A DNA stretch of 64,000 nucleotides. Origin: Rhodoplanes serenus (GTDB lineage: Bacteria > Pseudomonadota > Alphaproteobacteria > Rhizobiales > Xanthobacteraceae). The stretch covers positions 44,785 through 108,784 of the forward strand of contig CAMDDZ010000006.1 of assembly GCA_945893145.1 (NCBI GenBank), written 5' to 3'. A program made the position numbers and the translations under genes. Numbering within the stretch: position 1 is the first letter of the stretch; each line of letters starts with the position of its first letter. Shown piece by piece: positions 54,619 to 64,000 of this stretch. The notes under the pieces were generated by a model that made no database searches, was not told the origin of the DNA, and saw nothing but the letters and a program-made list of their open reading frames with translations.

Positions 54619-55803
54619 ATGAATCGCACCATGTCCAGATTGCACACCCGCGTGCTCGCGGCTGCGGCCCTTGCGGCCGTGCTCGTTGCCGCGGCCCCTG
54701 CATGGGCGCAGGACAGTTCGCCCAACATTTTCGATCGCCTGTTCTCCAGGCCCGAACCGGCCGCGCCCTCACCGGACAGCCGGCAAGTGGCGCAAGACTC
54801 GCAGACCGACCTCGTGGTGCAGGTCGAGCAGTTGCAGGCGCAGATTCGCCAGCTCACCGGCCAGATCGAGCAACTGCGGTACCGCAACCAGCAGCTTGAG
54901 ACGCAACTCCAGCGCCTGGGCGGCGTGCCGGCCGGCCAGCCTTTGACGCAAGCTCCTGCGTCACTGCCGCCGCAACAGTCCGCGCCGCTGCCGCGCCAGA
55001 GCATCCAACAGACGCCGCTGCCGCCGCCACAACAGCAACAGCAGGCGGTGCAACCGCCGCCTCAGGCGCAGGTCGTGGCCGAGCCGACGTTGCGGCCACC
55101 AGGATCTATTCCGGGCCACCGTTCGGATGCTTTTGATCCGACGCAAAATCCCAACGCGCCCGGTGCTCCGCGGACGCTCGGCACCGTCCCGGCTCCGGGC
55201 ACGTCGCCGCCGCCGGTCATCATGGCCGACCCGCAGCCCGGCACGCCACGTCCGCGCACTCCGGGCGAGCCGCTCGACCTCTCGACGCTGGCGACCGGCA
55301 TCCCGAACACCGGCACCCCCTCGCCGAACCAACCGATAGCCGGCAATTCGCCGTTGCCGCCGCCGCCGTCACGTTCGGTGAGTGCGACCGGCGTGGTCCC
55401 GCCGGTTTCGCCCGCGACCGAGACCGCCAAGGGCTACTACGACCTCGCCTATGGCTACGTGCTGCGTCGCGACTATGCGCTGGCCGAGGACACGTTCCAG
55501 CTGTTCCTGAAGAAGTACCCGAGCGACAAGCTCGCGCCGGACGCGCAGTACTGGCTCGGCGAAAGCATGTTCCAGCGCCAAAAGTATGAGCCCGCGGCGT
55601 CGGCGTTCCTCGACCTTTCCACCAAGAACGCGAACCACCCCAAGGCCGCCGAAGCGCTGTTGCGGCTGGGCCAATCGCTCGCCGCCCTCAATCAGAAAGA
55701 CATGGCCTGTGCGACGCTCGCCGAGGTGAAGCGCAAATATCCGCGCTCGCCCGCCAATGTCCGGCAGGGTGCGGAGCAGGAACAAAAGCGTGCCGGCTGC
55801 TGA
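54619..55803 (+). CDS. cpoB: Tol-Pal system protein YbgF (CpoB)
   Basis: The 394-residue periplasmic protein has a signal peptide (to AWAQDS), a coiled-coil segment (VVQVEQLQAQIRQLTGQIEQLRYRNQQLETQLQRL, about 65-100), a long Pro/Gln linker (about 105-250) and C-terminal TPR repeats (KGYYDLAYGYVLRRDYALAEDTFQLFLKKYPSDKLAPDAQYWLGES). CpoB coordinates Tol-Pal with peptidoglycan synthesis. The start is at 54619 or 54631. Its 3' end overlaps tilS by 47 bases. Confidence 0.94.
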   Translation: MNRTMSRLHTRVLAAAALAAVLVAAAPAWAQDSSPNIFDRLFSRPEPAAPSPDSRQVAQDSQTDLVVQVEQLQAQIRQLTGQIEQLRYRNQQLETQLQRLGGVPAGQPLTQAPASLPPQQSAPLPRQSIQQTPLPPPQQQQQAVQPPPQAQVVAEPTLRPPGSIPGHRSDAFDPTQNPNAPGAPRTLGTVPAPGTSPPPVIMADPQPGTPRPRTPGEPLDLSTLATGIPNTGTPSPNQPIAGNSPLPPPPSRSVSATGVVPPVSPATETAKGYYDLAYGYVLRRDYALAEDTFQLFLKKYPSDKLAPDAQYWLGESMFQRQKYEPAASAFLDLSTKNANHPKAAEALLRLGQSLAALNQKDMACATLAEVKRKYPRSPANVRQGAEQEQKRAGC

Positions 55804-56887
55804 GCGCGCGGCGCCGCTCTCGGCAACCGAGGCGGCTGCGCTGTTTGCCAACCTCTCCGATCTCCCGACCCTTGTCCTGGCGATCTCCGGCGGACCCGAT
55901 TCCACCGCGCTGCTGCTGCTCGCGGCGCGCTGGCGCAAAGCGCAGAAGCGCGGGCCGAAGCTTGTCGCGGTGACGATCAATCACGGCTTGCGGCCACAGG
56001 CGCGTGCCGAGGCGAACGCCGTCCACAAGCTTTCGCGTAAGATCGGTGTTGCGCACCGCACGCTGCGCTGGACCGGACGCAAGCCCAAAACCGGATTGCA
56101 GCAAGCGGCGCGGCTGGCGCGCTATCGGTTGCTCGGCGATGAGGCCCGCAAGCTCGGCGCCCGTCATGTGCTCACCGCGCACACCCGCGACGATCAAGCC
56201 GAGACCGTTCTGATGCGATTCGTGCGCGGCAGCGGGCTCGCTGGACTGTCCGGCATGGAGGCGGTCGCGCCGCTGCCGGCGGTCGGTGACGGCGACCAAT
56301 GGCTGGTCCGTCCCTTGCTCGATGTTCCTAAGGCGCGGCTCATCGCGACGCTCAAGGCCGCGAAAATCCCCTATGCGGATGATGCCAGCAACCGCGATCC
56401 GCAGTTTACCCGCGTGCGGCTGCGCGCCGTCATGGCGGCGCTGGCGGGCGAGGGCCTCACGGCCGAGCGTTTGGCGCTTTTGGCACGCCGTGCCGCGCGT
56501 GCCGATAGCGCGCTGGAGGCCGCCGTCGACGCAGCGGTATCCGGCCACGCGCCTGAGCTGATTGTTCCCAAGCTTGGTGTCCGCAAGCCTGTTGTCTCCA
56601 AGCCTGTTGTTCCAAAGCCCCGTGGCGCCCCGATTGAAATCGAAGGCGGGGCATTCCGAAACCTGCCCGCCGAGGTGGCGTTGCGGCTGCTGGGCCGCGC
56701 CATCGGGCAGGCCGGCGATGAGGGACCTGTCGAGCTTGGCAAGCTCGAAGCTCTCTATGCGGCCCTCGCGGCTGCCCATGGTCCGTTTCGCCGGACGCTC
56801 GCCGGCGCACTTGTCACCCTGAGTCATGAGAATTTGACGGTGGAACGCGCCCCGCCGCGCCGAGGCCGCGCCTCGAAACGGCCTTAA
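55757..56887 (+). CDS. tilS: tRNA(Ile)-lysidine synthetase TilS
   Basis: The 376-residue enzyme adds lysine to C34 of tRNA-Ile(CAU). It has the PP-loop SGGPDSTALLLLAA near 44, VAVTINHGLRPQARAEAN, GLQQAARLARYRLL, LTAHTRDDQAETVLMRFVRGSGLAGLSGM and RPLLDVPKARL. A run of four 5-residue repeats (V-x-K-P-x type) near 270-290 links the domains and is encoded by four 15-bp tandem units. The start overlaps cpoB; a later start at SVPAAERAA is possible. Confidence 0.93.
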   Translation: MSGRVRSRNKSVPAAERAAPLSATEAAALFANLSDLPTLVLAISGGPDSTALLLLAARWRKAQKRGPKLVAVTINHGLRPQARAEANAVHKLSRKIGVAHRTLRWTGRKPKTGLQQAARLARYRLLGDEARKLGARHVLTAHTRDDQAETVLMRFVRGSGLAGLSGMEAVAPLPAVGDGDQWLVRPLLDVPKARLIATLKAAKIPYADDASNRDPQFTRVRLRAVMAALAGEGLTAERLALLARRAARADSALEAAVDAAVSGHAPELIVPKLGVRKPVVSKPVVPKPRGAPIEIEGGAFRNLPAEVALRLLGRAIGQAGDEGPVELGKLEALYAALAAAHGPFRRTLAGALVTLSHENLTVERAPPRRGRASKRP

Positions 56888-57006
56888 CCAAAGTCAAAGC
56901 TCGCTGCGGCAAGATCGCCCGAAGGCCGATGGACGCGCTAGAATGAGTGGATTCGCGGACGTTTCGGGCGGGGCGTTTCCCTTGGCACAGGGCATACGCA
57001 GACCTA

Positions 57007-57014
57007 CATTAACC
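57007..57014 (+). promoter_or_regulatory. CATTAACC octamer before ftsH
   Basis: It lies 90 bases before the ftsH start in a 216-base gap that probably holds the ftsH promoter. Confidence 0.35.
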
Positions 57015-57103
57015 CGGAGTTTGCCGTGACGCGCGAGCAGCCGAAGGCGCCGGTGCGCATTCGGGCTGGTGGTGGGGAAGCCCACTAGGGGAAAGATTTC
57101 GGA

Positions 57104-59035
<1,932 letters not shown>

Positions 59036-59036
59036 T

Positions 59037-59600
59037 CTAGCGGCACGCGGCCGCAGACATTCGCTGCAGCTTGAAGGTCTGATCTGCGCTGCCCAATGTC
59101 AGCTTGGTGACGCGCTCGACGTCGGCGGCGCCGCATTCGGAGCGCAGCATTAGCCCGCCGGGCTTGAGTTGGTCGCCGTTACGCTGGTGAAGATCGAGCA
59201 GCAGCGTATCCGCGCTCTCAGCCTTCACCTCGATATTACGCGGATTGCAGACGCGCTCCTGGCAGCGCCAGGCATCGCCGTCTTCGCGGAAACAATTCAG
59301 CCCGACCGCCCGGAACGGCTGCTTGCGGCCGCGTAGCGTTATGTCGAGGTCGAGCATCACCATGTCGGCGGTGCCGTCCGCGCTGGCGTGTTCGGGCACG
59401 GTCACGACGCGGATGGCGACGACCGCCTGCTTGGGATTGCGGGCGAGATGCGCGCCGTCGTATGTCGCGACAAAGCAACTCGCCTTCTTGGGCGGGAACA
59501 GGTCGCCCAAGCTCGCCGCTTGCGCGCCGAGCGGCAGCAGGCCAGCGCCGGCCATCGCCATCGTCCAAACGATCATTCGCCCCAAGCCAGTCTGCGCCAT
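59037..59600 (-). CDS. Small secreted protein of unknown function
   Basis: The 187-residue protein has an N-terminal signal (MIVWTMAMAGAGLLPLGAQAAS) and a beta-rich mature part with four Cys (SCFVATYD, GLNCFRED, RCQERVCNPR, SECGAAD), likely in disulfides. I do not recognise a family. It converges on ftsH with almost no gap. The start could be 59636, 59600 or 59579; all keep the signal peptide. A much longer in-frame reading toward 60251 is a shadow of the opposite gene. Confidence 0.7.
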   Translation of the reverse strand: MAQTGLGRMIVWTMAMAGAGLLPLGAQAASLGDLFPPKKASCFVATYDGAHLARNPKQAVVAIRVVTVPEHASADGTADMVMLDLDITLRGRKQPFRAVGLNCFREDGDAWRCQERVCNPRNIEVKAESADTLLLDLHQRNGDQLKPGGLMLRSECGAADVERVTKLTLGSADQTFKLQRMSAAACR

Positions 59601-59651
59601 GAGCAAATCATCGCGCATGGCGCGCGGATTTTCCATCGCTATGATGATGTT

Positions 59652-60287
59652 ATGCCGCTGCAAAATCGCGTCGATCCGTTCGGTGAATTGTTTGCTGCGC
59701 CCGTGCGCGGGACGCTGTTCGGCAATCGCGGCGGGCGCTTTCATCGCGACGCCCGCACGCTCGGTCGCAGGCGCTGGGTATCGCGGCAATGGATTTGCTG
59801 TGTGCTCGATTTCAAGGGCCGGCAGCGCGACGTCTGGGGCCGCTTCTACACCGAGCTGTTCTTTCTCGACGAGGTGACGGCGCTCGCCGCCGGCCACCGG
59901 CCGTGCTTCGAATGCCGGCGCAAGGATGCCGTGGCGTTTGCCGAGGCCTGGGCGAAGGCGGGCAAACTGCCCAAGCGGCCAAGCGCGCCGGAGATGGACG
60001 ACGTGCTCCACCCGGAGCGGCTCGACGGTCGCGCCAAGCGGTCGCACCGGCGCAAGATCGACGAAATGCCGGACGGCGCGATGATCGTGCTGGGCGATGG
60101 GCCCCATGCGGTGCGCGACAACTCGCTGCTGCGCTGGACACCGGACGGCTATGATGCGCGCAAGCGCTGGCCGAAGGGCGTTGCGGCCGAAGTGCTGACG
60201 CCGCCCGCGACGCTCGCCGTGCTGGCGGCAGGTTACCAGCCGCAATGGCATCCGAGCGCAGGCCGTCTCACTTCATCGCCGCCTTGA
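59652..60287 (+). CDS. Conserved protein of unknown function with CxxC
   Basis: The 211-residue protein starts MPLQNRVDPFGELFAAPVRGTLFGNRGGRFHRD and has a central FLDEVTALAAGHRPCFECRRKDAVAFAEAW. The AGHRPCFECRR stretch looks like the AGFRPCKRC part of the Ada zinc-binding domain, though only two of four ligands are clear; a further Cys pair is in WICCVLDF. It is predicted cytoplasmic. It overlaps the 3' end of the convergent RraA-like gene by 20 bases. The function is unknown. Confidence 0.75.
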   Translation: MPLQNRVDPFGELFAAPVRGTLFGNRGGRFHRDARTLGRRRWVSRQWICCVLDFKGRQRDVWGRFYTELFFLDEVTALAAGHRPCFECRRKDAVAFAEAWAKAGKLPKRPSAPEMDDVLHPERLDGRAKRSHRRKIDEMPDGAMIVLGDGPHAVRDNSLLRWTPDGYDARKRWPKGVAAEVLTPPATLAVLAAGYQPQWHPSAGRLTSSPP

Positions 60288-60951
60288 TCGCCTCGACGCC
60301 CTTGCCGGATTTCGCCGCATCGATGATCTGCGCCTCCTTGGCGGCGAGCTTGGGTGCGGCATCCTTCATGGCGTCGATGGTGTTGAGCGGCACGATCACG
60401 GCGCCGTGGCGGTCGGCGTGGATCAGGTCGCCCGATCGCACCGCCATGCCGTGGATGTTCACGTTGCCGCCGAAATCGACCACGTGAACGAAAGCGTGCG
60501 AGGGCGAAATCGAGCCGGCCAGCATCTGGAAGCCCGGCGCGACTTGCGGGATGTCGCGGATCGAGCCATTGGTGATGGTGCCGAGGCAGCCCAGCGCCTT
60601 GTGCACGTTGGTCTGCACTTCGCCCCAGAACGCGCCGAAGCCCACGATGTCGTCGAGGTCTTGGATCACCGCGATGCCGGGCTGCGGCTGTGCCGCGATG
60701 TAATCGAGATAGTCCATCCGCTTGTTCATGTAGCCCGCCTCGCCAAGCGGCACGCGGTCTTGCGCCCGCATCGTCACGGTCTTGGCGAAGCCCACCATCG
60801 GCGGCAGATCGGGGAACGGACAGTGCAGGTGCCGCACCGTGTAGCCGAAGCCGCGCCGCTCCGGCGCCACGACCTCCAGCAGATTGCAGACCGTCGGTGT
60901 GTCGATCGAGCGCAGGAATTCGAACTGGGCCTGCGTTGGTATCTGGCTCAC
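60268..60951 (-). CDS. RraA family protein (possible HMG/CHA aldolase)
   Basis: The 227-residue protein has the RraA fold: FLRSIDTPTVCNLLEVV, KALGCLGTITNGSIRDIPQ with the Gly...Arg-Asp pattern of 4-hydroxy-4-methyl-2-oxoglutarate/4-carboxy-4-hydroxy-2-oxoadipate aldolase, and GDLIHADRHGAVIVP. RraA proteins that keep that pattern are often metal-dependent aldolases; those lacking it inhibit RNase E. An aldolase or decarboxylase role is thus more likely than RNase control. It stands alone. Confidence 0.85.
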   Translation of the reverse strand: MSQIPTQAQFEFLRSIDTPTVCNLLEVVAPERRGFGYTVRHLHCPFPDLPPMVGFAKTVTMRAQDRVPLGEAGYMNKRMDYLDYIAAQPQPGIAVIQDLDDIVGFGAFWGEVQTNVHKALGCLGTITNGSIRDIPQVAPGFQMLAGSISPSHAFVHVVDFGGNVNIHGMAVRSGDLIHADRHGAVIVPLNTIDAMKDAAPKLAAKEAQIIDAAKSGKGVEAIKAAMK

Positions 60952-61045
60952 GGCGTGGCTCTCCCCATGCTATTCTTGGCGTTAACCCGCGGCGCGGGCG
61001 TTGCCGGATTTTGTCATTGCCCGAAGACGGGCGCGAGGTGAACAG

Positions 61046-62059
61046 ATGAAGAAAGTCGCAATCGGCCTCCTGCTTGCGGGGCTGACCGGTTTGCCGGTGC
61101 TCGCCAACGATTCCAGCGCCGAGCTCGCCACCGGCGGGCTCATTTTTGTCAAGAACGACGACATCGAGATGCGCTCCGAAGACCTCTATGTCTCGCCGGA
61201 CGCGATCAAGGTGAATTACCGTTTCTTCAACAAGTCGAGCCGCGACGTGACGGTGCGCGTCGCGTTCCCGCTGCCGCTGTTGGAGATCTCGGAGCAGGAC
61301 CAGAACATCTCGGTGCCGACCGAGGATCCGGTGAATTTTCTGGGCTTTACCACCAGCGTCAACGGCAAGCGGGTCGCGATGCAGGTCGAGCAGCGGGTGA
61401 CGGCGAAGGGCGTCGATCACACGGCGTTGCTGCAGAGCCTCAAGGTGCCGCTTTCGCCCCAGCTGGCAGCGACCAACCGCGCGCTCGATCTGCTGCCCAA
61501 AGACAAGTGGGACGAGTTGGTCGGGCTTGGGCTCGCAGAGGTCGAGGAATACGACGCCGGCAAGGGCATGGAGCGCCACCTCGCGGCCCGTTGGGGCGTG
61601 CAGACCACCTTCCATTGGGAGCAGACATTCCCCGCCAAACGCGAGGTCGCGATCGAGCACCGCTATAAGCCGAGCGTCGGCGGTTCGGTGCAGACGGCGG
61701 TGGGCGCGGAGTTCGCCAAGGGCGAGCCGTGGATGGATGACTTCAAGCGCAAGTATTGCATCGACCAGGACTTCCTCAGTGCGGTCGAACGCGCGCGTCA
61801 GGCCGCCAAGGCGACCAACCCGCCGTTTAATGAGCAGCGCATCGATTACATTCTGGCGACCGGCGCCAACTGGTCGGGGCCGATCAAGAGCTTCCGGCTG
61901 GTGGTGGACAAGGGCCGGGCCGACCGGCTGGTGAGCTTCTGCGGGGAGGGCGTGAAGAAAATCAGCCCGACGCAGTTCGAGGTGCGCAAGACCGATTTCA
62001 CCCCCAAGGGCAACCTGGCGGTGCTGATCCTGCAGCGAATGCCGCCGCCCGACCGTTGA
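61046..62059 (+). CDS. DUF4424 family secreted protein
   Basis: The 337-residue protein has a signal peptide (LLLAGLTGLPVLANDSSAEL) and the DUF4424 pattern: GGLIFVKNDDIEMRSEDLYVSPDAIKVNYRFFNKSSRDVTVRVAFPLPLL, FHWEQTFPAKREVAIEHRYKPSVGG and a C-terminal LAVLILQRMP. The family is periplasmic with unknown role. The ATG at 61046 (MKKVAIG) is chosen over 61001 because it starts the signal peptide. An L,D-transpeptidase gene follows on the same strand. Confidence 0.85.
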   Translation: MKKVAIGLLLAGLTGLPVLANDSSAELATGGLIFVKNDDIEMRSEDLYVSPDAIKVNYRFFNKSSRDVTVRVAFPLPLLEISEQDQNISVPTEDPVNFLGFTTSVNGKRVAMQVEQRVTAKGVDHTALLQSLKVPLSPQLAATNRALDLLPKDKWDELVGLGLAEVEEYDAGKGMERHLAARWGVQTTFHWEQTFPAKREVAIEHRYKPSVGGSVQTAVGAEFAKGEPWMDDFKRKYCIDQDFLSAVERARQAAKATNPPFNEQRIDYILATGANWSGPIKSFRLVVDKGRADRLVSFCGEGVKKISPTQFEVRKTDFTPKGNLAVLILQRMPPPDR

Positions 62060-62160
62060 TGCCGGCTTCCAACTGTTAAGGTTGACGAGTTGTTGTCCAA
62101 ATCCTGCCATATCCGCAGGCTCTTCTGCGCGCGGCGGAAGGTGGACTGGGAGGCGATCTG

Positions 62161-63528
62161 ATGCGCTACGCAGCGATTCCGCTATTATTGGCATTGATTT
62201 CAACCACTTACGCCGGGGCTCAATCGACCCCGCCGGCGAAGCCGTCCGCCAAGCCGACCCCGGCCAGTGCCCGGACCGAGGCCAAACCGGCCGCCAAACC
62301 TGTGGCAAGGCCCGCCATCGTCAAGGTTTCGCAGGCCAATGCGCCGACCTTCGACGCCAACACCTACGAGCGCATCAGCCAGGCGATGCTGAGCTACACG
62401 GTGATCGAGGTGCGCGGCGGCTGGCCGGCGCTTCCCGCCAAGGCCAAGCTCGCGCCCGGCTCGAGCGGCCCCGAAGTGGCGCTGCTGCGCCAGCGCCTTG
62501 CCATCACCGACGACCTGCCGGCCGAGAAGGCCGAGGGCGACGTCTATGACGACGCGGTCGTCGCGGCCGTGAAGCTCTTTCAGATGCGGCATGGCCTCGA
62601 AGAGAGCGGCGTCGTCGGCCCGCAAACGCTCGCGGCGATGAACGTGCCGGTGAAGAAGCGCATCCGCCAGCTCGCTGCCACGCTCGACCGTATGGCCGAG
62701 ATGAACCTGTCGAACTTCGCGTTCGGCCAGCGCTATGTGGTGGTGAACATTCCGGCCGCGGTCGCCGAGGCGGTCGAGAACGACGGCGTGAAGCGCCGCT
62801 ACGTCGTGGTGGTCGGCAAGACCGACCGGCCGTCGCCGACGCTGACGACGTCGATCACAGCGATCAATTTCAATCCGACATGGACGGTGCCGCTGGGCAT
62901 CCTGAAGAAGGACATCGTCACCAAGATGCGCAAGGACCCGGGCTATGTCGGGCGGATGCGCATGCGCGTTCTCGACGCCCGAGGCGAAGAGATCGATGCG
63001 CGGTCGGTGGACTGGAATTCGGATCGCGCGCCGAACTTCACGGTGCGCCAGGATGCTGGCAACGGCAACGCGCTCGGTGCGCTGCGCATCGACATGCCGA
63101 ATTCGTATTCGGTCTATATGCACGACACCAACCACAAGGAATTCTTCAGCAAGGACTATCGCTTCGCTTCGTCCGGCTGCACGCGCGTCGCCGATGTGCG
63201 CGATCTCGCGGCCTGGCTGCTGGAGGACAACGGCGGCTGGGATCGCAAGCAGGTCGACGCCACGATCGCCAAGGCCACGAGCTCCACGACGCGGCTCACC
63301 CGCAAGGTGCCGGTGGCCTGGGTCTATTTCACCGGCTGGGTGACGCGCGATGAAATCGTGCATTTCCGCGACGACATCTACAATCACGATGAGATCAAGG
63401 GCCGTCCGCTGGTCTCGCAGGTGGCGAAGCCGCCCGTGCAGACCGCGGCGCGCGCCTCGGGCTTCGTGCTGCAGAGCGCGGACTCGACGCCGGTGATCAA
63501 GCAGGTGTCGTACCTCGACAGCCAGTGA
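62161..63528 (+). CDS. L,D-transpeptidase (YcbB-like)
   Basis: The 455-residue protein has a signal peptide (to about 21), a Pro/Ala/Lys-rich linker (about 23-55), a peptidoglycan-binding domain (GSSGPEVALLRQRLAITDD, AVKLFQMRHGLEESGVVGPQTLAAMN) and a YkuD catalytic domain with MHDTNHKEFFSKDYRFASSGCTRVAD, catalytic Cys near 340 in the SxGCxR motif. Such enzymes make 3-3 cross-links, a major polar-growth feature in rhizobia. The N-terminal hydrophobic stretch may also anchor it. A non-coding structured region follows. Confidence 0.93.
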   Translation: MRYAAIPLLLALISTTYAGAQSTPPAKPSAKPTPASARTEAKPAAKPVARPAIVKVSQANAPTFDANTYERISQAMLSYTVIEVRGGWPALPAKAKLAPGSSGPEVALLRQRLAITDDLPAEKAEGDVYDDAVVAAVKLFQMRHGLEESGVVGPQTLAAMNVPVKKRIRQLAATLDRMAEMNLSNFAFGQRYVVVNIPAAVAEAVENDGVKRRYVVVVGKTDRPSPTLTTSITAINFNPTWTVPLGILKKDIVTKMRKDPGYVGRMRMRVLDARGEEIDARSVDWNSDRAPNFTVRQDAGNGNALGALRIDMPNSYSVYMHDTNHKEFFSKDYRFASSGCTRVADVRDLAAWLLEDNGGWDRKQVDATIAKATSSTTRLTRKVPVAWVYFTGWVTRDEIVHFRDDIYNHDEIKGRPLVSQVAKPPVQTAARASGFVLQSADSTPVIKQVSYLDSQ

Positions 63529-64000
63529 TTGCTGCACTTCGCTCATCCGCCTCACGTGCTGTTGCTCCTCGTGGTCTGTTGTGATGCAGACGTGCGCGAC
63601 CGCCGGGATTGGTTCGGCGCCCGGGCGCCGTCTCGTTGGTCCCTCGGGAAACCCGAGGGGATGGAGCGCCGGTCGACGCCACATCTCGATCACGCCTTGT
63701 CCGCAGGCGGATTGCTCCGCCGGGGACACGACCGGCGTGGCGCCCCAAATTCGGGGGCGCGCGCCGGCCGACGCTCCATCGCGGCGATTTTTGGCCCTCG
63801 GAACCGTGACTGACAAAAACCGGCAGCGAGTTCGCGCTCGCCCTGATCCCGGCGGCTTACGCCGCCGTTCATCCGGTCCCCGTGTCACCCAAAGCTGGGC
63901 GCCCCTCGTAGTAGGGGGGACAGTTACCCGAGGCCTCCCGGGGATTGGGTTACGAGGCCAATCCGCAGGCGCCGCATCCCACCCCGCTCAAATGACGTCT
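63529..64000. other. Structured GC-rich region without a convincing gene
   Basis: No open frame here has usual codon use or a recognisable product. The DNA is full of inverted repeats: CGGCGCCCGGGCGCCG (63615-63630), CCCTCGGG-AAA-CCCGAGGG (63641-63659), a 20-bp imperfect outer pair at 63660-63680 and 63756-63780 (shared GATGGAGCG), GCGCCCC/GGGGCGC (63740-63760), and CGGCGGC-TTAC-GCCGCCG (63850-63867). It could be a structured RNA, a repeat element or the remnant of one. The right end lies at the window edge. Confidence 0.5.

Noticed and set aside
60233..62308. A 691-codon leftward open frame across the RraA-like gene and DUF4424
   Set aside because: It is antisense or out of frame to clearly conserved proteins, and its translation is low-complexity and Arg/His-rich. 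Long antisense frames are common in GC-rich DNA.
63529..63813. A 94-codon rightward frame right after the L,D-transpeptidase
   Set aside because: Translation is low-complexity, spans strong hairpins and resembles no protein; a non-coding structured region is more likely.
62200..63888. A 562-codon leftward open frame across the L,D-transpeptidase gene
   Set aside because: It is the antisense shadow of a well-supported YkuD enzyme, with no recognisable domain.

Overview
The window is a stretch of bacterial chromosome with high G+C content and dense coding. Gene content and order point to an alphaproteobacterium of the order Hyphomicrobiales (Rhizobiales), probably near Bradyrhizobiaceae/Xanthobacteraceae. 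The main evidence is: RcdA (DUF1465) beside DUF1192, TrcR (DUF1013), DUF4164-ZapA-6S RNA-ygfA-ymdB synteny, a ChoK-type homoserine kinase beside ispH, a ybgC-tolQRAB-pal-cpoB-tilS-ftsH chain, a Bug-type receptor, an Omp25/31-like porin, and dispersed palindromes with ACCGG cores. I found no rRNA, tRNA, CRISPR array, IS element or prophage. The LLM oxidoreductase gene at the left edge is cut by the window.

Region by region. 1-4.5 kb: flavin oxidoreductase (partial), DoxX protein, a DNA-binding-like/TPR membrane protein and a MerR regulator. 4.5-10.5 kb: ABC exporter, rpmE, rcdA, a strong candidate small RNA with an upstream CtrA consensus box, DUF1192, quinone oxidoreductase and a membrane-anchored GH3 enzyme. 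10.7-15.8 kb: a PAS-GGDEF-EAL protein, a HigBA toxin-antitoxin pair, a periplasmic binding protein and YqgE. 15.9-23.2 kb: DsbD-like protein, peroxiredoxin, rnhA, a B12/radical-SAM enzyme, thrB, ispH, trcR and an acetyltransferase. 23.2-28.7 kb: a MotB-like/MotA-like pair, suhB, efp, a Sel1-repeat protein and an atypical ThiE. 28.8-35.5 kb: a Bug receptor, then the leftward central-carbon cluster tkt-gap-(small membrane protein)-pgk-fba. 35.8-38.6 kb: DUF4164, zapA, a WYL-domain gene, 6S RNA, 5-formyl-THF cyclo-ligase and ymdB. 38.7-44.8 kb: porin, solute-binding protein, yebC, and a TauE/FAD-monooxygenase/LVIVD group. 44.9-48.1 kb: ruvC-DUF3592-ruvA-deaminase-ruvB, tightly overlapping. 48.2-59.0 kb: phosphoesterase, GFA protein, the Tol-Pal system, tilS and ftsH. 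59.0-64.0 kb: a small secreted protein, a conserved unknown protein with a CxxC motif, an RraA-family protein, DUF4424, an L,D-transpeptidase and a highly structured non-coding stretch.

Most genes are housekeeping. Cell-cycle and envelope functions recur (RcdA, TrcR, ZapA, Tol-Pal, FtsH, L,D-transpeptidase). The octamer CATTAACC recurs in the intergenic DNA before several of these. The best candidate for something not yet described is the roughly 100-nt RNA at about 7.5-7.62 kb, which has three hairpins, an exposed CUCCU loop, a Rho-independent terminator and a perfect TTAA-N7-TTAA box upstream. No complete novel multi-gene defence or biosynthetic system was seen.
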